Assembly: GCA_007922225.1 (NCBI GenBank) | Contig: ML679954.1 | Span: 26,082,240-26,146,239, forward strand | Source: Emydura subglobosa | Taxonomy: Eukaryota; Chordata; Testudines; Chelidae | Direction of reading: 5' to 3' | Length of the DNA: 64,000 bases | Part shown: in pieces, positions 34,970-46,739 of the stretch | How the letters are laid out: the number at the start of each line of letters is the position of its first letter | Position numbering within the stretch: the stretch's first letter is position 1 | Position numbers and translations under genes: made by a program | Notes under the pieces: model-generated | Told to the model about the DNA's origin: nothing | What the model saw: only the letters and a program-made list of their open reading frames with translations | The model's database searches: none

Positions 34970-35956
34970 TATTCCTGCATGTACAAGATATTCATTAATG
35001 CTAACAGCTTTTGTGCCAAGCTTCACCCAGCCTTTGACTATAAAGTATCATGGAAATATGCTCAGCTCCAACAAAAGCACTTAATTAAGTTGATGGAAAA
35101 ATTAAAAGTGCCATGAAAAAGATTAGAGAAACAGAAAATACAAGTCCTTGATCTGGAGAATGTTGCATCTCTCTGACTGGTCTGTAAGAAGTAATAAAGA
35201 AGGGTGACTCCCGTTGACTTCAATAGAAAGAGTTTGGCCAGAGCTGAGCACTCCTCATAATCCCATGATGAGTTTTTAAAACTCATCCAGGACCAAATCC
35301 TTGCCCCAGGCTATTAATCAAAGTAAACCATCTTTGTGAAAAGGGCCTATGCAGATGATAGAGGGAAAGCTCCCTCCCTCCCAATCTTAAAGCAGGTTGG
35401 GAGCACTTACGCAGCCCTTGCACTGCCACAGCTATGGAAAACATGGTTTGAAATGAGTACCTGTGAGGCTTACCATGTGATCCACTAACAGAGGTGGGTC
35501 TGTTTATTTCCTCTTTATGTAGATGTGTGATTCCTTCTGGGGCGAACCATGGCCCTCTCTCCCTGAATGCAGCTAGTTTCATTGCTTTAGAGGGAGCAAA
35601 ATGTGTTAAGCCTAAGGGAGGGGGGTTGCAACCCCTGTCCACTATGAAGCTGTGCTCTGCATGTATTCCCTCTGCCCAGCTTGCTGAGGGATTTTTGGAT
35701 AGTGTTGGGGCCAGCCCAGTTCCAGAGGATCCATGACTGGAAGATTTTGATCAGTGGATATGCACACAGAGTGGATTGCAGCAGCCAGTGGGTCAACCCT
35801 GAGGGTTTAGTACCAACTAGAGTGGTGGTTGCTGTTTCATAGCCTGGGGAAGGATCCTTCCCATTCATGGCCCTCTGGCTACTACAGAACTCCTCTGTAC
35901 AACAGCCACTTGCTTGGGTTGCATGCAGGGTCCAAGACTAGCTCTTTAGCATCTAT

Positions 35957-36644
35957 TGTTATGAGAGAACTGGATTTGACATAACTCAGACATAAACTGG
36001 AAGTGAGAAAACCACAGAATCAGAAATATGGCCCTGGCTCAGACAGACAAAACCAAAACATCTGCAAGATGCAGTTTTAGTGAGTGGGATAGATAAAGTG
36101 AAAGGACAGATTAATGAGAAAGGAGGGAAGTGTGGAAAACTGACATTGATTCTGGTTGTCTGTATAAGTTTTTATTGAAGCTGCTTTGCTGATAAGTAGA
36201 ATAATGAATTATTATTGGCTGTTGCCAGGGAAATTGTTAGCCTGTTAGGGACTATTATGAGTTATGTGCTTTGTCCAGAGTAAACCTATAAGGAGTTTAG
36301 TTAGAAAGTGTGCTTTGGAGAGGTTTGGATTTTCAACAAGCAGAGGTCACTGACGTAAAAACTCCCCAGCAGCTAGGTGGAGGGCTGGCCACTGGAACCC
36401 CCTTGCTGTCATTTGACACCACCTCAGACTTTGGGTAACTAAATTTCTTTGGGGTGCTCTAGACCAATTGCTATTTTAGATGTGTGCTTTGTACTCAAAA
36501 ACAAGGATTTTGGGGTGGAAGCAAACTTGTGTATACCAATCATTTATCAAACCGGATGCTGTGTGGACTGATTTATTTCCTGACATGGCCTGAAAAACAG
36601 AGACTAGTTACCACAGCTTTGGGTTCAGATAACCCCGAGTAACA
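35957..36644 (+). mobile_element. Probable solo LTR (TGTTATGAG ... CGAGTAACA)
   Basis: The ends form a short inverted repeat (TGTTA / TAACA) within a TG...CA frame. The flanks CTAT and CAAT are a poor match, so the target duplication is doubtful. The unit is 688 bp with no coding content. Confidence 0.45.
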
Positions 36645-36766
36645 CAATAGGTGGTTTTGTTGTTTTGGAGGTTTTTTTGTACTAAGCATAGAATAGATGA
36701 TCTGATTAAAACAATAATCCTCACATGAAAGGAGAACGACATATGGGAGTCAGGAAAAACAACGAG

Positions 36767-36920
36767 AGTTCTGTAGCACTTTAAAGACTAACAAATTTAA
36801 TTTCTGCAGGCATAAACTTTCATGGGCTGCAATCCACTTGGTCAGATACCGGGGTTGCAGCCCACGAAAGCTAATGCCTGCAGAAATTAAATTTGTTAGT
36901 CTTTAAAGTGCTACAGAACT
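36767..36920. mobile_element. Near-perfect foldback (inverted-repeat) element
   Basis: Arms 36767-36832 and 36855-36920 are 66 bp each and match at 63 of 66 positions, with a 22-nt loop. The arms begin AGTTCTGTAGCACTTTAAAG. The following AACAACACGGCTACCC tail resembles the tail of the element at 41020. It is a MITE-like element without coding capacity. Confidence 0.8.
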
Positions 36921-38028
36921 CTGTCTGTATACAGCAAAAACAACAACACGGCTACCCTTTGGAACTTTTCATATGGGAATCAGGGTTTGCTGTGTAGAAT
37001 TGACAGCCGTTTTTTTGCTCTATTTTGCTTATTATATCAGAATTACTGTACAATATTTTTTCTCAGTCCTTCATAAAGTTATTTGGTTTGTTGAATTTGC
37101 TCTGGGTGTAGAATTCACATATTACTCCTCCAGGAATGAATCTGCCTGCCACGGGTGGTATGGCAATTTCTTATTTCCCAGTCTTGTAAGTGAATGAGAC
37201 ACGGATCTAGGAAACATTTAAAATGCTCCTTCAAAATGTTGTCCTCTCTGTGGTGCAACTGTTTTCAGGGATGCTGGAACAATTTTTATAGTAGGGGTGC
37301 TGATGACAGAAATAATGTATTTGGTGTTTATTATTACTACTTCAATCCACGGGGTGCAGCATCACCCCTAGTTCCAGCACCACTGAATGTTTTGATACAA
37401 TATTATCTTCTAAAGAAGAAGAATGGTAGCTCCCAGAGCAATCTCCTCTGCAAACATCATGCCAAAACAATTTTACTGCATGTTACAAGGCAAAAAATTC
37501 AGTTAATATCAGCAGGGGAATAAATACTTGGAGGGTATGTGAAAACTGAATTTTTGAATGATCTGAAGGGCAGACAGTTACTTAATAATTAACATTTGCA
37601 ATAGCTTTCAGTAATTGTAGGTTTCCCCCTTTAGTTTCTTGTATCAGGACAAAATCTCCTCTTTGATCCAGACTGTGGCTCCCTTGTGAACAATGTGAAT
37701 CTCTTTTGAATAGATGGCATGTGACACCAGTGGTGGTTTCACAATGGAACAAATTCAGCATATACAAGTGATCTGCAGTGCAGACTGGAGAGGTAAATTC
37801 TGCCTTAGAGTTGCAACTACGTAAAGCAATTGTTTCTTTTCTACAATATTTAATCTCCTGTAATAAAGCGATGCCATTTCTTCATAGTCTCTATATATAG
37901 GCCACTGTTTTTAAAGTGACAGAAGTACACAGTGTGACTGTAAGAGCACCTCAGTGCCCACTGGCAAAGGGCCCACTATGCTGTAACATATACCAAGCCT
38001 GACACACTCACTATCCCCAACGCACAAG

Positions 38029-39438
38029 TGTCATGATAAGTATCCAAAAAGGGATCTTATAAGGTATCAGTGTGTATACTGGTGACGTGCTGGTCAGGAA
38101 TATCAGAGTGATGTTGCAAGGGATATGTGGGATTGATAGGCCTTGAATGCTTAATTACTAATGATTTCTTCTGGCCCTCAAAAATGAGTAGAGATCCCAC
38201 ATCTCTTTATTCTAAAATAAGATCCACTTACAAAGACAATAAGAAAATGAGTTGTCATGTGAGATGTTTTAGTCTAAGGACCCACAGTTCAGACAAGGTT
38301 GGGCATTTCCCCTTCCCAGCTGTAGAAACTAAAAGAGCTAAATGAGGGTGGTGTTAATCACCTAGGCAAGAATTTGGAAATATGTTCTTAAAATGTGTTT
38401 CGGAGGCAGTGCATAGATCAAGCCTGCCTTCCACAAAGGAAGTGGATTTACCTATCTAACTAGCTTGATTACAGGAAAAGGACAGTGAAAATACATTTAC
38501 ATGTAAGATAAACAAAGCAATCAAGCAACAGCTTAGCAAATTCATTGGGGGATAGAGTCTGCATCCCCAGGAAGTCTTCCTTGCTCTTGAGCAAAGACAA
38601 TGGACTGTAGGCAATATAAGGAGAGCAAAAAGACACTCATCACCTTGGGGAGGAAGGGGGCAGCACACTCTGATTCTGTTAACAGGAAGGGCTGGAGATG
38701 CTATAAATGAGAGAGCTGTTTAGGCAACAACATAGCTTGCTAGAATTAAGTTTTTAGGCAGTAGAGAGCATTTTTTGGTTGTAACTCTACCTGTCTCTCT
38801 TTCTTTTGCTTAGTAACACATTATTAATAAAGAACAGAGTTTTAACTTATTCTTAGTTTTATTAGCCCTGGTCTACACTTACTGGGTGATTCGGCGGCAG
38901 TCGACAGGAGTTATGGAAGCTACTCTGCGTAGCTTGCGTAACTCCCATCAACTGCTGTGCTTCCCTTCTTTGCGGTGCCTTCACTGCACTGCGCTGACGG
39001 GAACCGTGTTCCCATCAACGCAGCGCTATGCCATTTGAGGGGGTGGTTTTACTGCATCAACTTCTGGATCGTCTCAGCGGGCCTTCACTGACTACTTAGT
39101 TGATCCAGATAGTCTGATCTGACGGCGGCAAAGTGACGGCGGCGACTTTGCCCCATCAGTGTAGACATATCCTTAGAAAACAACTCGGTGCTGTTTTTAT
39201 TGGAAGTAAAGAGAGAGCCTCAGCTAACCTAACAGGCTGGTGTGTATTCCGTCTCTTTGGAGGTGGCAAGGAGATGAAGGTTTTTCTGAGTGTCTGGTGA
39301 GAGGGACTGGTCACTGCAAAGAGATGTCTCTGGAGAACTAGGGATCACTGATTGTTACCTGCAGGGCAAAGTTAAGACTGGCAGAGTCTCAGGGAGTGTG
39401 CTGCTGAGACGGATAGACTGGCATGGGGGAAGCTGACA
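38029..39438 (+). mobile_element. LTR-like element carrying MITE copy B
   Basis: It starts TGTCATGATAAG and is tentatively closed at AAGCTGACA. It has TTATTAATAAAGAACAG (a polyadenylation signal) just before the MITE insertion. Without the 308-bp MITE it is about 1.1 kb, the right size for a solo LTR. No target duplication could be matched, so the outer boundaries are tentative. Confidence 0.45.
38865..39172 (+). mobile_element. MITE copy B with intact TTA target duplication
   Basis: The termini GCCCTGGTCTACACTTA and GTGTAGACATATCC are flanked by TTA at 38862-38864 and 39173-39175. This is the cleanest evidence in the window for 3-bp TWA target duplication by this family. The interior matches copies A and C. 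Confidence 0.85.
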
Positions 39439-40484
39439 GTTTAAGCCCCAGCAAAGCTCTCTCTTTTTTTCCCATAATGTATGGTTTTGAATACCATCTA
39501 AAATGCATTCAAAATAACTGCATGAACTTAGAAATTTTAGTGTATGCTAGAGGATAGACGCATAATGAGACAAATGGTAGTGAAAGAAGGTTGACTAGGT
39601 ACTATTGGGAAAGAAAAAGTTTGGAGACTGTTTAGAAGAACTCACAAAATCCTCTGTTATAATAGATTCCTGGAACAGCAGAGGAAACTTAAAACTCCTA
39701 ATTTGGGATGTGAGGCAATGACTGAAAGAAAAAGACAAAAGAATGCTTACAGCAACAAGGTCGCATGGTTGCTCAGTCTCAATATAGGTGCTTCTGAATG
39801 GTTCCATTGAGGGTGAGCCTGCTTCACCATTGTTTTACTCCAGTTTTAAGCTATTGATTTTACTCCAGTTTTGGGCTAATGATTTTAAATAGCAGTTCTC
39901 ACATGCTTAAAGTGCTTTGCTGAATCAGGCCTAGATGAGGACAACAGATGTTTTTAAAAATTGGTAGGCTGATAACAGTAGACATTGAAGCCCTTGTGTT
40001 CTTAAAATGGAGGGTCCACCTGGAATTAAATAGGCTCCTGCTCAGCACACAGTGTTCTATTGTGTTCTCTTAATATGTGAGACACTAAAATATGGGCATT
40101 TCATTTTACCAATGGCTTTTGTCCCCTCTTATCTACAGAGCAGGCCATAGGAATGAGTGGGATGCTGGGAAAATCCAAAAAACCCTAATCCATGAGCTAG
40201 ATTCTGATTACCTTACTCCTTGGACAATCCCATTAATTTTAGTTAGACTACTCCTGTAGTCCATTACTATTCAGAGTTAGAAAAAGTAGTGGAATCTAGT
40301 CCTGAGTGAAGGTCACTTTCTGGCTGAAGGCTTGAACACAGCTGATACATGGAATTTTGTGAGTAATAGCTAGGTCTGGTAAAACTTGATTTTTATAATT
40401 TTGATAATCTCTGTCATTTGTTTTGGTTTTCACTGGTTTAAATGTTCACAGTTTGGAAAATTATGGATGTGTTGTGTTAGATGA

Positions 40485-40740
40485 TTAGTTAATGACAATA
40501 GACGTTGAGATTCAAAGAGTTAAACCAATTGTCAATGTCACATGTCAAAATATACAAAGTAAATATCCTTAACTTAATCTCTAACTTCTCAAGAGGCATT
40601 TTTATTTCTATCTGTAAATTTTGAGTATCATCAATGAAAATGTTTTTGTTGGTTTTTGTGTGTGTACAGAGAAATTGATGTTTGTCATTTGCCAATAAAA
40701 ATCTAATCCTTCCAAGACTAGTCATTCCTCTTGGAAGGAG
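40485..40740 (-). repeat. Interspersed repeat, inverted relative of 56645-56950
   Basis: Read on the minus strand, CTTGGAAGGATTAGATTTTTA, CTGTACACACACAAA, CTTCTTGAGAA-like CTCTTGAGAAG, and ATTTACTTTGTATATTTTGACATG appear in the same order as in the plus-strand copy at 56645. The family is not assigned; it is typical of dispersed reptilian repeats. Confidence 0.6.
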
Positions 40741-41019
40741 CTGGTTGCTTTAAAAGGCTGGTCTTATCAGTCTGAATAAGCCTCATCTCTTCTGATTTTT
40801 AAGGGAGAAGTAGGCTTGGCCTACATTCTCAGTGAATCATTTACCTCCTGAGCATATGTGGGCAGAGCTTTTCAAACCTGGATACATAAAGAATGGATTT
40901 AGGAGTCAACTTTACTAGGATTGCACAGGCATCCTTAATTCTGGCATTTAACTTTTTTGCTTGCTTCATTTTGCAATCGTAATGTTCTTTTAATGTAGTT
41001 TGTGTGTAATATACATAGA

Positions 41020-41180
41020 CAGAGAAAAGTTGGGTGTAATATCTTTTATTGGACCTACTTCAGTTTTGAAAGCTTGTTTCTCTCACCAACGGAATTTGGT
41101 CCATAAAATATATTACCTCACACACCTTTTGTATTTCTAATCTCCTGGGACTGGGACTAATACAGCTACAACAACACTAA
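41020..41180. mobile_element. MITE-like foldback (GTAATATCTTTTATTGGAC ends)
   Basis: GTAATATCTTTTATTGGAC at about 41036-41054 faces GTCCATAAAATATATTAC at 41099-41116. This is followed by a CTGGGACTGGGACTAATACA / GCTACAACAACAC tail similar to that of the 36767 foldback. Confidence 0.55.
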
Positions 41181-41626
41181 TATACATATAAACACACAGT
41201 CTTATAATAATATATTTTATTGAAAAAAATGTTACAAATTCTGTAAACATGAAAAGTGTACTAAGTTTATAAATCTGAGAAAGAGAGAGATTCAGGAGGT
41301 GATAAATAGTGAAAGCAAAAGATGATGATGTATTCATAGGTCAGTTGCAAGAGTGTCTAGAATGCTGAGTTACCTGTGTCTGCAAATTGATCCTAGTGGT
41401 TATAAATACACAGATAAGAGACTTTCTTTTTTTTCATATTAAAAATTCAACGCTAAATTTTCCATGAGAATTTTATTAATGCTTCAAAGATCTGGAGTTA
41501 CAATACAGCTGGCACATCCCTTAGCCAGAAACAGTCTCAGAACCAGTGAAACTCCTGCTTTCAGCCATTAAACACTGATTTCTCATTTGCTGTCCAGTCA
41601 CCTGTACACATGGGCCAGAAGACAGA

Positions 41627-41885
41627 GGGTGTGTCCAAACTGCAATTAGACACCTGCGGCTGGCCCATGCCAGCTGATTCGGACTTGTGAGGCTCAGACT
41701 AGGGGGCTATTTAATTGTGATGTTGATGTTCAGGCTCGGGCTGTAGACTAGGCTCTAGGACCCTACAAAGTGGGAGGGTCCCAAATCTCAGACTGCAGCC
41801 CAAGCCCATACATCTATACGTATGTGAGCCCAAGTCAGCTGGCAAGGGCCAGCCACAGGTGTCTAATTGCAGTGTAGACATATCC
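41627..41885. mobile_element. MITE with about 50-bp terminal inverted repeats
   Basis: The left arm runs from GTGTCCAAACTGCAATTAGA through CACCTGCGGCTGGCCCATGC and the right arm is its close inverse, ending GTGTAGACATATCC. The arms are long and only lightly diverged. The outer end shares the GTCTACAC motif with copies A-C, but the interior is different. Confidence 0.75.
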
Positions 41886-42340
41886 AGTGTCTACTCATGA
41901 CTGCCTAGAGCATAGACTCTAAGCAATGATGAATTCAAAAATGAAAGTGTCATCTCTCTTCCCCATCCCCTGAATATCACTAGCTCAAAACAGGGCTCAG
42001 TGTCACTTGGTTATACTTGATAGAGCCAACAGACATGACTGCTTAAATAGTGGAGGAAAGGAAGAAATTGAATTTATATTTTTATAGTTATATAACATTT
42101 GTGCCAATAAAACAGATTCTACTGCAGCAGGCAGCTGAAAAACCTCATTAACAATACATCCACATTCAAAAAGTGGCTGCAAAATGAGCGTAATGCACTG
42201 CTACTATCTTAAAGTCAGCTCAGCAAACTATTAGACCAATAGTGAACAAGCTTATCTATAAATGAGTCAAATAGACTGATCTTGTTTCATACACTGTTTG
42301 CTCTTTGGCCTGTATTTTACATAGTCAAGATATATCACAA

Positions 42341-42362
42341 ATATATAGATAGATAGATATAG
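42341..42362. repeat. (GATA)n-type microsatellite
   Basis: A short ATAGATAGATAGATATAG run. Confidence 0.8.
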
Positions 42363-43846
42363 AAAGTGAACAAACACCCTCATTGACCCATCTAATGGTA
42401 CTTGGGGCAATCAGGTGGCTCATAGCAACTATGTGATTATGTAAAGATGTACTGTAGTCTGATGTGAGTTTTGGTCAAACATTAGTAGCCTAAATGTGGA
42501 AAAGAATGTTACCAGAGTGAAGATAGATGTAAGCAAACAGGTGCCCAGCATCAAAAGTGATCAGCTATGGAGTAATCACTCACTGCAATACGTAGGGATT
42601 TAGTTAGAATAACATTAATGTATATAACATGGTGTTTTACTCTTTATACAGCAAAATAATATGTGGAAATAACAGGCACAGTGGGGTTCCAAAGAACTGT
42701 GTTTATGAAATATATACACACATGGGAGGCTAACTACTTGCTTATTGCTGCCCTTGCTAGTTTGTAATTCAGAATACAGAAAGCACTATTGGAGACATCT
42801 CAAATGATTTAAAGGGAAACCATTCAATTCTTATACACTACACATGGATAAATCCCTAAACAGCCATCTTAAATTGTACTCCCTAATCTACTCTGAAGAA
42901 TTTACTTCTGTGTGTCAAAGTCTCCTGTATCGAAACTTCTGGGATATGTAATTTGTGACTTTTGCTCATCTGGAGTATATTGATAAAATTCAGAGTCCAA
43001 ATTCTGGTTAGAGATATTACAGTGATACAAGTGTAGTTGTCCCTGTTTTTAGGCTCTTCACTTTCCAACAAAAAAATCATACTTTGGGATGAAACTTGGA
43101 AGTAGCATTTTCAATGCACAGATCTAACACCTACAATATCATTAATGTGTGTAAGGAACTGAACGAAGGAGCTGGAGAATTACCTTCATGGTAAAGATAA
43201 CACATATTTTGGTCGCAGCAACAATAAAATCAGGCTCTTTTTATTGATATTGATTTGCAAAAACTATTGTTTGCTTGAACTATGGGAAGAAATCTGTTTT
43301 TGTAATGCGAAAGAGGGCTAAAATAAGGATGGAGCTGTGTGTAATTAAGCAAAGGGGACTCAAGCAGTGTACAATTAGAAATACAAATGTTTCCATAAAT
43401 TTTTGCCAAATCTGATATTTTGCATGCATAGCTGCTGTGTGATGGAATGCTCAGCTAGACATTCAAAATCACTCAGTGGGTTTTTGAATTTCCTTTATGG
43501 AAAATATTCCTGTTTATCTGCATGCACAACTGCACTTAGTAGGTGCCTATTATGAATCCTTTCACAATGTAACTCATAGCGATTAATTTTCCCCAGACCA
43601 GCATCTCTATGAGAGCATTTTGTTCAATAAGACTGAAAGGTTACGGATGATTTAATTTGGCTTCCATTTATTTGACTGATCTACTTATAGGAATCCAAAA
43701 TGGCTTTTGTTTACCTGAAAGTCTCCCATGTTTGAGGTCCAAATAGGATTTTTTTTTTTTTTTTTTTGGTCATAGCCCTTTTTATCAATTTGCCCCCATG
43801 AGAAATTTGTCCGCTTCAGATCAGTGCTTCTACTGCTTATATATAA

Positions 43847-44137
43847 GGTTGGTCTACACTTACCTCCATGATTCGGCAGCAGTCGACGGGAGTTATGCAA
43901 AGTACACAAAGAACTTGCACAACTCCCGTTGACTTCTGAGCTTCTCTTCTGTGCACCATTTTCACTGCACCGCGCCGATGGGAACTGCATTCCCGTCGAT
44001 GCAGCGGACGCCACTTGGGGGTGGATTAATAATGTCGACTTCTGGATCGACTGAGCAGGACTTCACTGACCGCTCAGTCGATCCAGATAAGTTGATCTTA
44101 TGGTGGCGATTTTGCCGCCATCAGTGTAGACATAGCT
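43847..44137 (+). mobile_element. MITE copy C
   Basis: It has GGTTGGTCTACACTTACC and GTGTAGACATAGCT ends and the GATTCGGCAGCAGTCGACGG interior. TAA lies on the left and TTA/TAT on the right. It directly abuts a tRNA-like SINE head. Confidence 0.8.
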
Positions 44138-44140
44138 TAT

Positions 44141-44222
44141 GCTTAGGAACTGGGAATTGAACATGGGTCTCCATAATCTCAGGCTAGCAGCCTAACCACT
44201 GGACCACATCCTTCTCTTTACT
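44141..44222 (-). repeat. tRNA-like SINE head
   Basis: The minus strand reads GTGGTCCAGTGGTTAGGCTG (A-box-like) followed about 25 nt later by ATGTTCAATTCCCAG (B-box-like). These are the two internal Pol III promoter blocks in tRNA spacing. It does not fold as a full tRNA in my reading. Confidence 0.55.
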
Positions 44223-44259
44223 GTACCAAACATTTGGATATGGAATAATGAAATGCACG

Positions 44260-45370
44260 TGTAACCCTTCTGCCAGACAGAGTCGGCAGCAGCAAGGGCT
44301 GGGTTTTAAATCTAGGGGTCCCTGTCAATGATACCACACCAAACTGGGAAATCTCACACTATCCCCAGGGCGCCCCAAAGGGCAATACTTCCCCTCTAGC
44401 AAGCACAGAGTCTGAGTGTAGAAAATAAACCTTTTACTAAAAGGGAAATAACACAGCACTACTTTGGGAAACAGTGCAAACAGAACTCATTAACTCAATG
44501 AGCCAAACCCATCCCAGAGTAAGGGGCATGTTCTTCGCCTCTCCCTTCTTGCTTTCCCCTATACTGACCATCATAGTTGCAATGTCCACCTCTTGGTTAG
44601 GGCTCAGCCTATTCCCCTCTGCAAGTTCCTGCTGGACGCAGGCTTGACCAGGCCTCCTCTGCTGCTGCCTCCTGCCACTTCGGGACCTCACCGAATCCCC
44701 ACTCCTGGCTTCCGCCGTCTGCTGGCAGCAACTGCTCCTGGATCCCACCATCTGCTGGCATTGACCGCTGTTGCTCCTGCCATCTACTGGCGCTGATCGA
44801 TCCCACCATCTGCAGGTGCTGCCCACTGCTGGCACCTTTCTGGTGGTTGTCAGTCAAGGTTTCCCAGTCTCTCTAATGATTCAGCTCTTAGTGAATTTCA
44901 GCTCAGGAGAAAACCTTCTGCTGACACAGAAGCAATGTCCCTGCTTTTAACAAACAAAAGACTCTGAGAGGAACCATTAATTCTACCATTTAACAGTGGG
45001 AGGAGATTGTCAATCCATGCCTCAGGGTAGCCCTTTGCCAGGGCTAGTACAATCTCAACAAGAGCCTTCTCCCCCTTCCCTTTGAAATGCTGAAACCTCC
45101 GTCTGCCACCCTTTTGGGGCTCTGTTTGGGTGAAAGTGAATTTTTTATCAGAACAGGCTAAACACAGATCTGATGCCATTTATTCATACAATCGAAGGAC
45201 AACATTTCATTGCCCCTGCAGTTAACACAAAAGTGACTTGTAACACAATACCAGACACATTGACCGTTCCCCATCATGCTCAATACCTAGTGTGCTTATG
45301 CAATATGCTGAGTACTTAATTGTACTCATGCAAATACAAAGCCCATGCAAATAACGTGCCCCCCTTTCAG
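44260..45370 (-). mobile_element. LTR-type element, inverted (ends ...GCAGAAGGGTTACA on minus strand)
   Basis: On the minus strand the unit ends GACTCTGTCTGGCAGAAGGG then TTACA, has AATAAATGG near 45175, and an interior with repeated GCCAGCAGATGGTGGGAT-type units at about 44700-44830. The upstream (U3-side) end carries two octamer motifs. The higher-coordinate boundary is approximate and no target duplication was matched. Confidence 0.5.
45328..45352. promoter_or_regulatory. Pair of octamer (ATGCAAAT) motifs
   Basis: Perfect ATGCAAAT copies at 45328-45335 and 45345-45352 have starts 17 bp apart. They sit at the putative U3 side of the LTR-type element. POU-factor binding is inference. Confidence 0.4.
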
Positions 45371-45799
45371 CTGCTGAGCAGGGGGAGTGCCACTCAGACC
45401 TTGCTTACCCAAGCAAAATTAAATATCTTAATATCAAAAGGAAAAATGATAATGCTAACAATAAAGAGATGTTCATCAAGTAAGAAGGGATGATTCATCT
45501 TTATTTCCCCTTAGTAGGAGCATTTTCAACACATTACTGCCTTTATTACTCTTTGAGTGTATATGGTCTAAATACTGAGGATTTTAGGAAATGGAAGTGT
45601 GCATTTGTGTGCATGGGCCAAATTTTGCTCTGTTAAACCTGTCTAACTCCGATGCGACCCACAGCTAAATTTGCTCCATCATCTTTTTAAAAAACTGTCA
45701 AATTACTGACAATCAAAAGCCCTAGTATGTATATAAGTTATTTTTATTACATATATTTCTAGAAGACATATTGGGAATAATTTTGAACATTTTTAAGAG

Positions 45800-45960
45800 C
45801 ATGTGTAATTTTTGAGAGCTGGGCTCTAGCCCATCTAAACTTGTCTCTTAGGCAACGCTTGTACTGGTTGAGTCTTTAGATTAAGTGTTAGGGTTTATGC
45901 TGTTTTGGTGCCAGAGGTCCTAGGTTCAGTCCCCACTGCTATGCGGCTAGAGTTTGTTAC
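45800..45960 (+). repeat. Possible tRNA-like SINE remnant
   Basis: TCCTAGGTTCAGTCCCCACT resembles a Pol III B box. The A-box region upstream is poorly preserved. Confidence 0.2.
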
Positions 45961-46739
45961 ACTTGCACTGTGTGCGGAAAGAAGCTCAAGGCAGTGGTGC
46001 GACTGCCCAAGAGGGCATGAAGGCTGTGTATGTTAAGGGCAAGCTCTGTTCCTCTGCACTGAGTGGGAGTAAGTCCAAGAATGCTGCAAGCATGCTCCAG
46101 TGCTCATCAGTATATAGGATGAAAAGCAGTGGGCGGTAGGTGGAAAATAGCCATGTCTGAGGATACAATCCAATGAAGGCTCTTCATTACATGTTCTTTT
46201 CTTAGCCCCCCATTTGGGCTGCTGCTGTGCTGAACTTGGTGCAGTCCAGGTATGGAATAGGCAAAGGTCGCTATATGCTACTTCTGTGCCTCCTGAATTC
46301 TAGAGGCAGCTGGAGAGATCAGTGTTTCCCATCATATACTGGAGTATCCCTAGAGTAGCTCAAATTATGTTGTATGCATTAATTCCCTGTGGAGCCATCC
46401 AGCAATCCAGAATAGCTGAAGCTCCCCCTATGCACTTACACAGTGGGAATGTGGGGGGTTGAGGGAAAGCTATTCTTCTGGCCATAAAATTTCCCTACAC
46501 TAGTGGCATTCCCCAGTGGGGCAATCCACCATTGCCATGGCCCCTTTATACTCACAGAGCTAGTATACAGGGCTGCAAGAGAGACTAGAAGAGAGGCCTT
46601 AGCTTTACTTCCAGTAACTCCCTGTCCTGCTCACCACTTCCATCTTGTGCTTAAACATGCAAAATTCCACAATGCACTGCACATTGAGCTGAGTTGTAAA
46701 TTTTGCCTGAGCGCAAGGAGTGAATACTTGTACCCTTAC

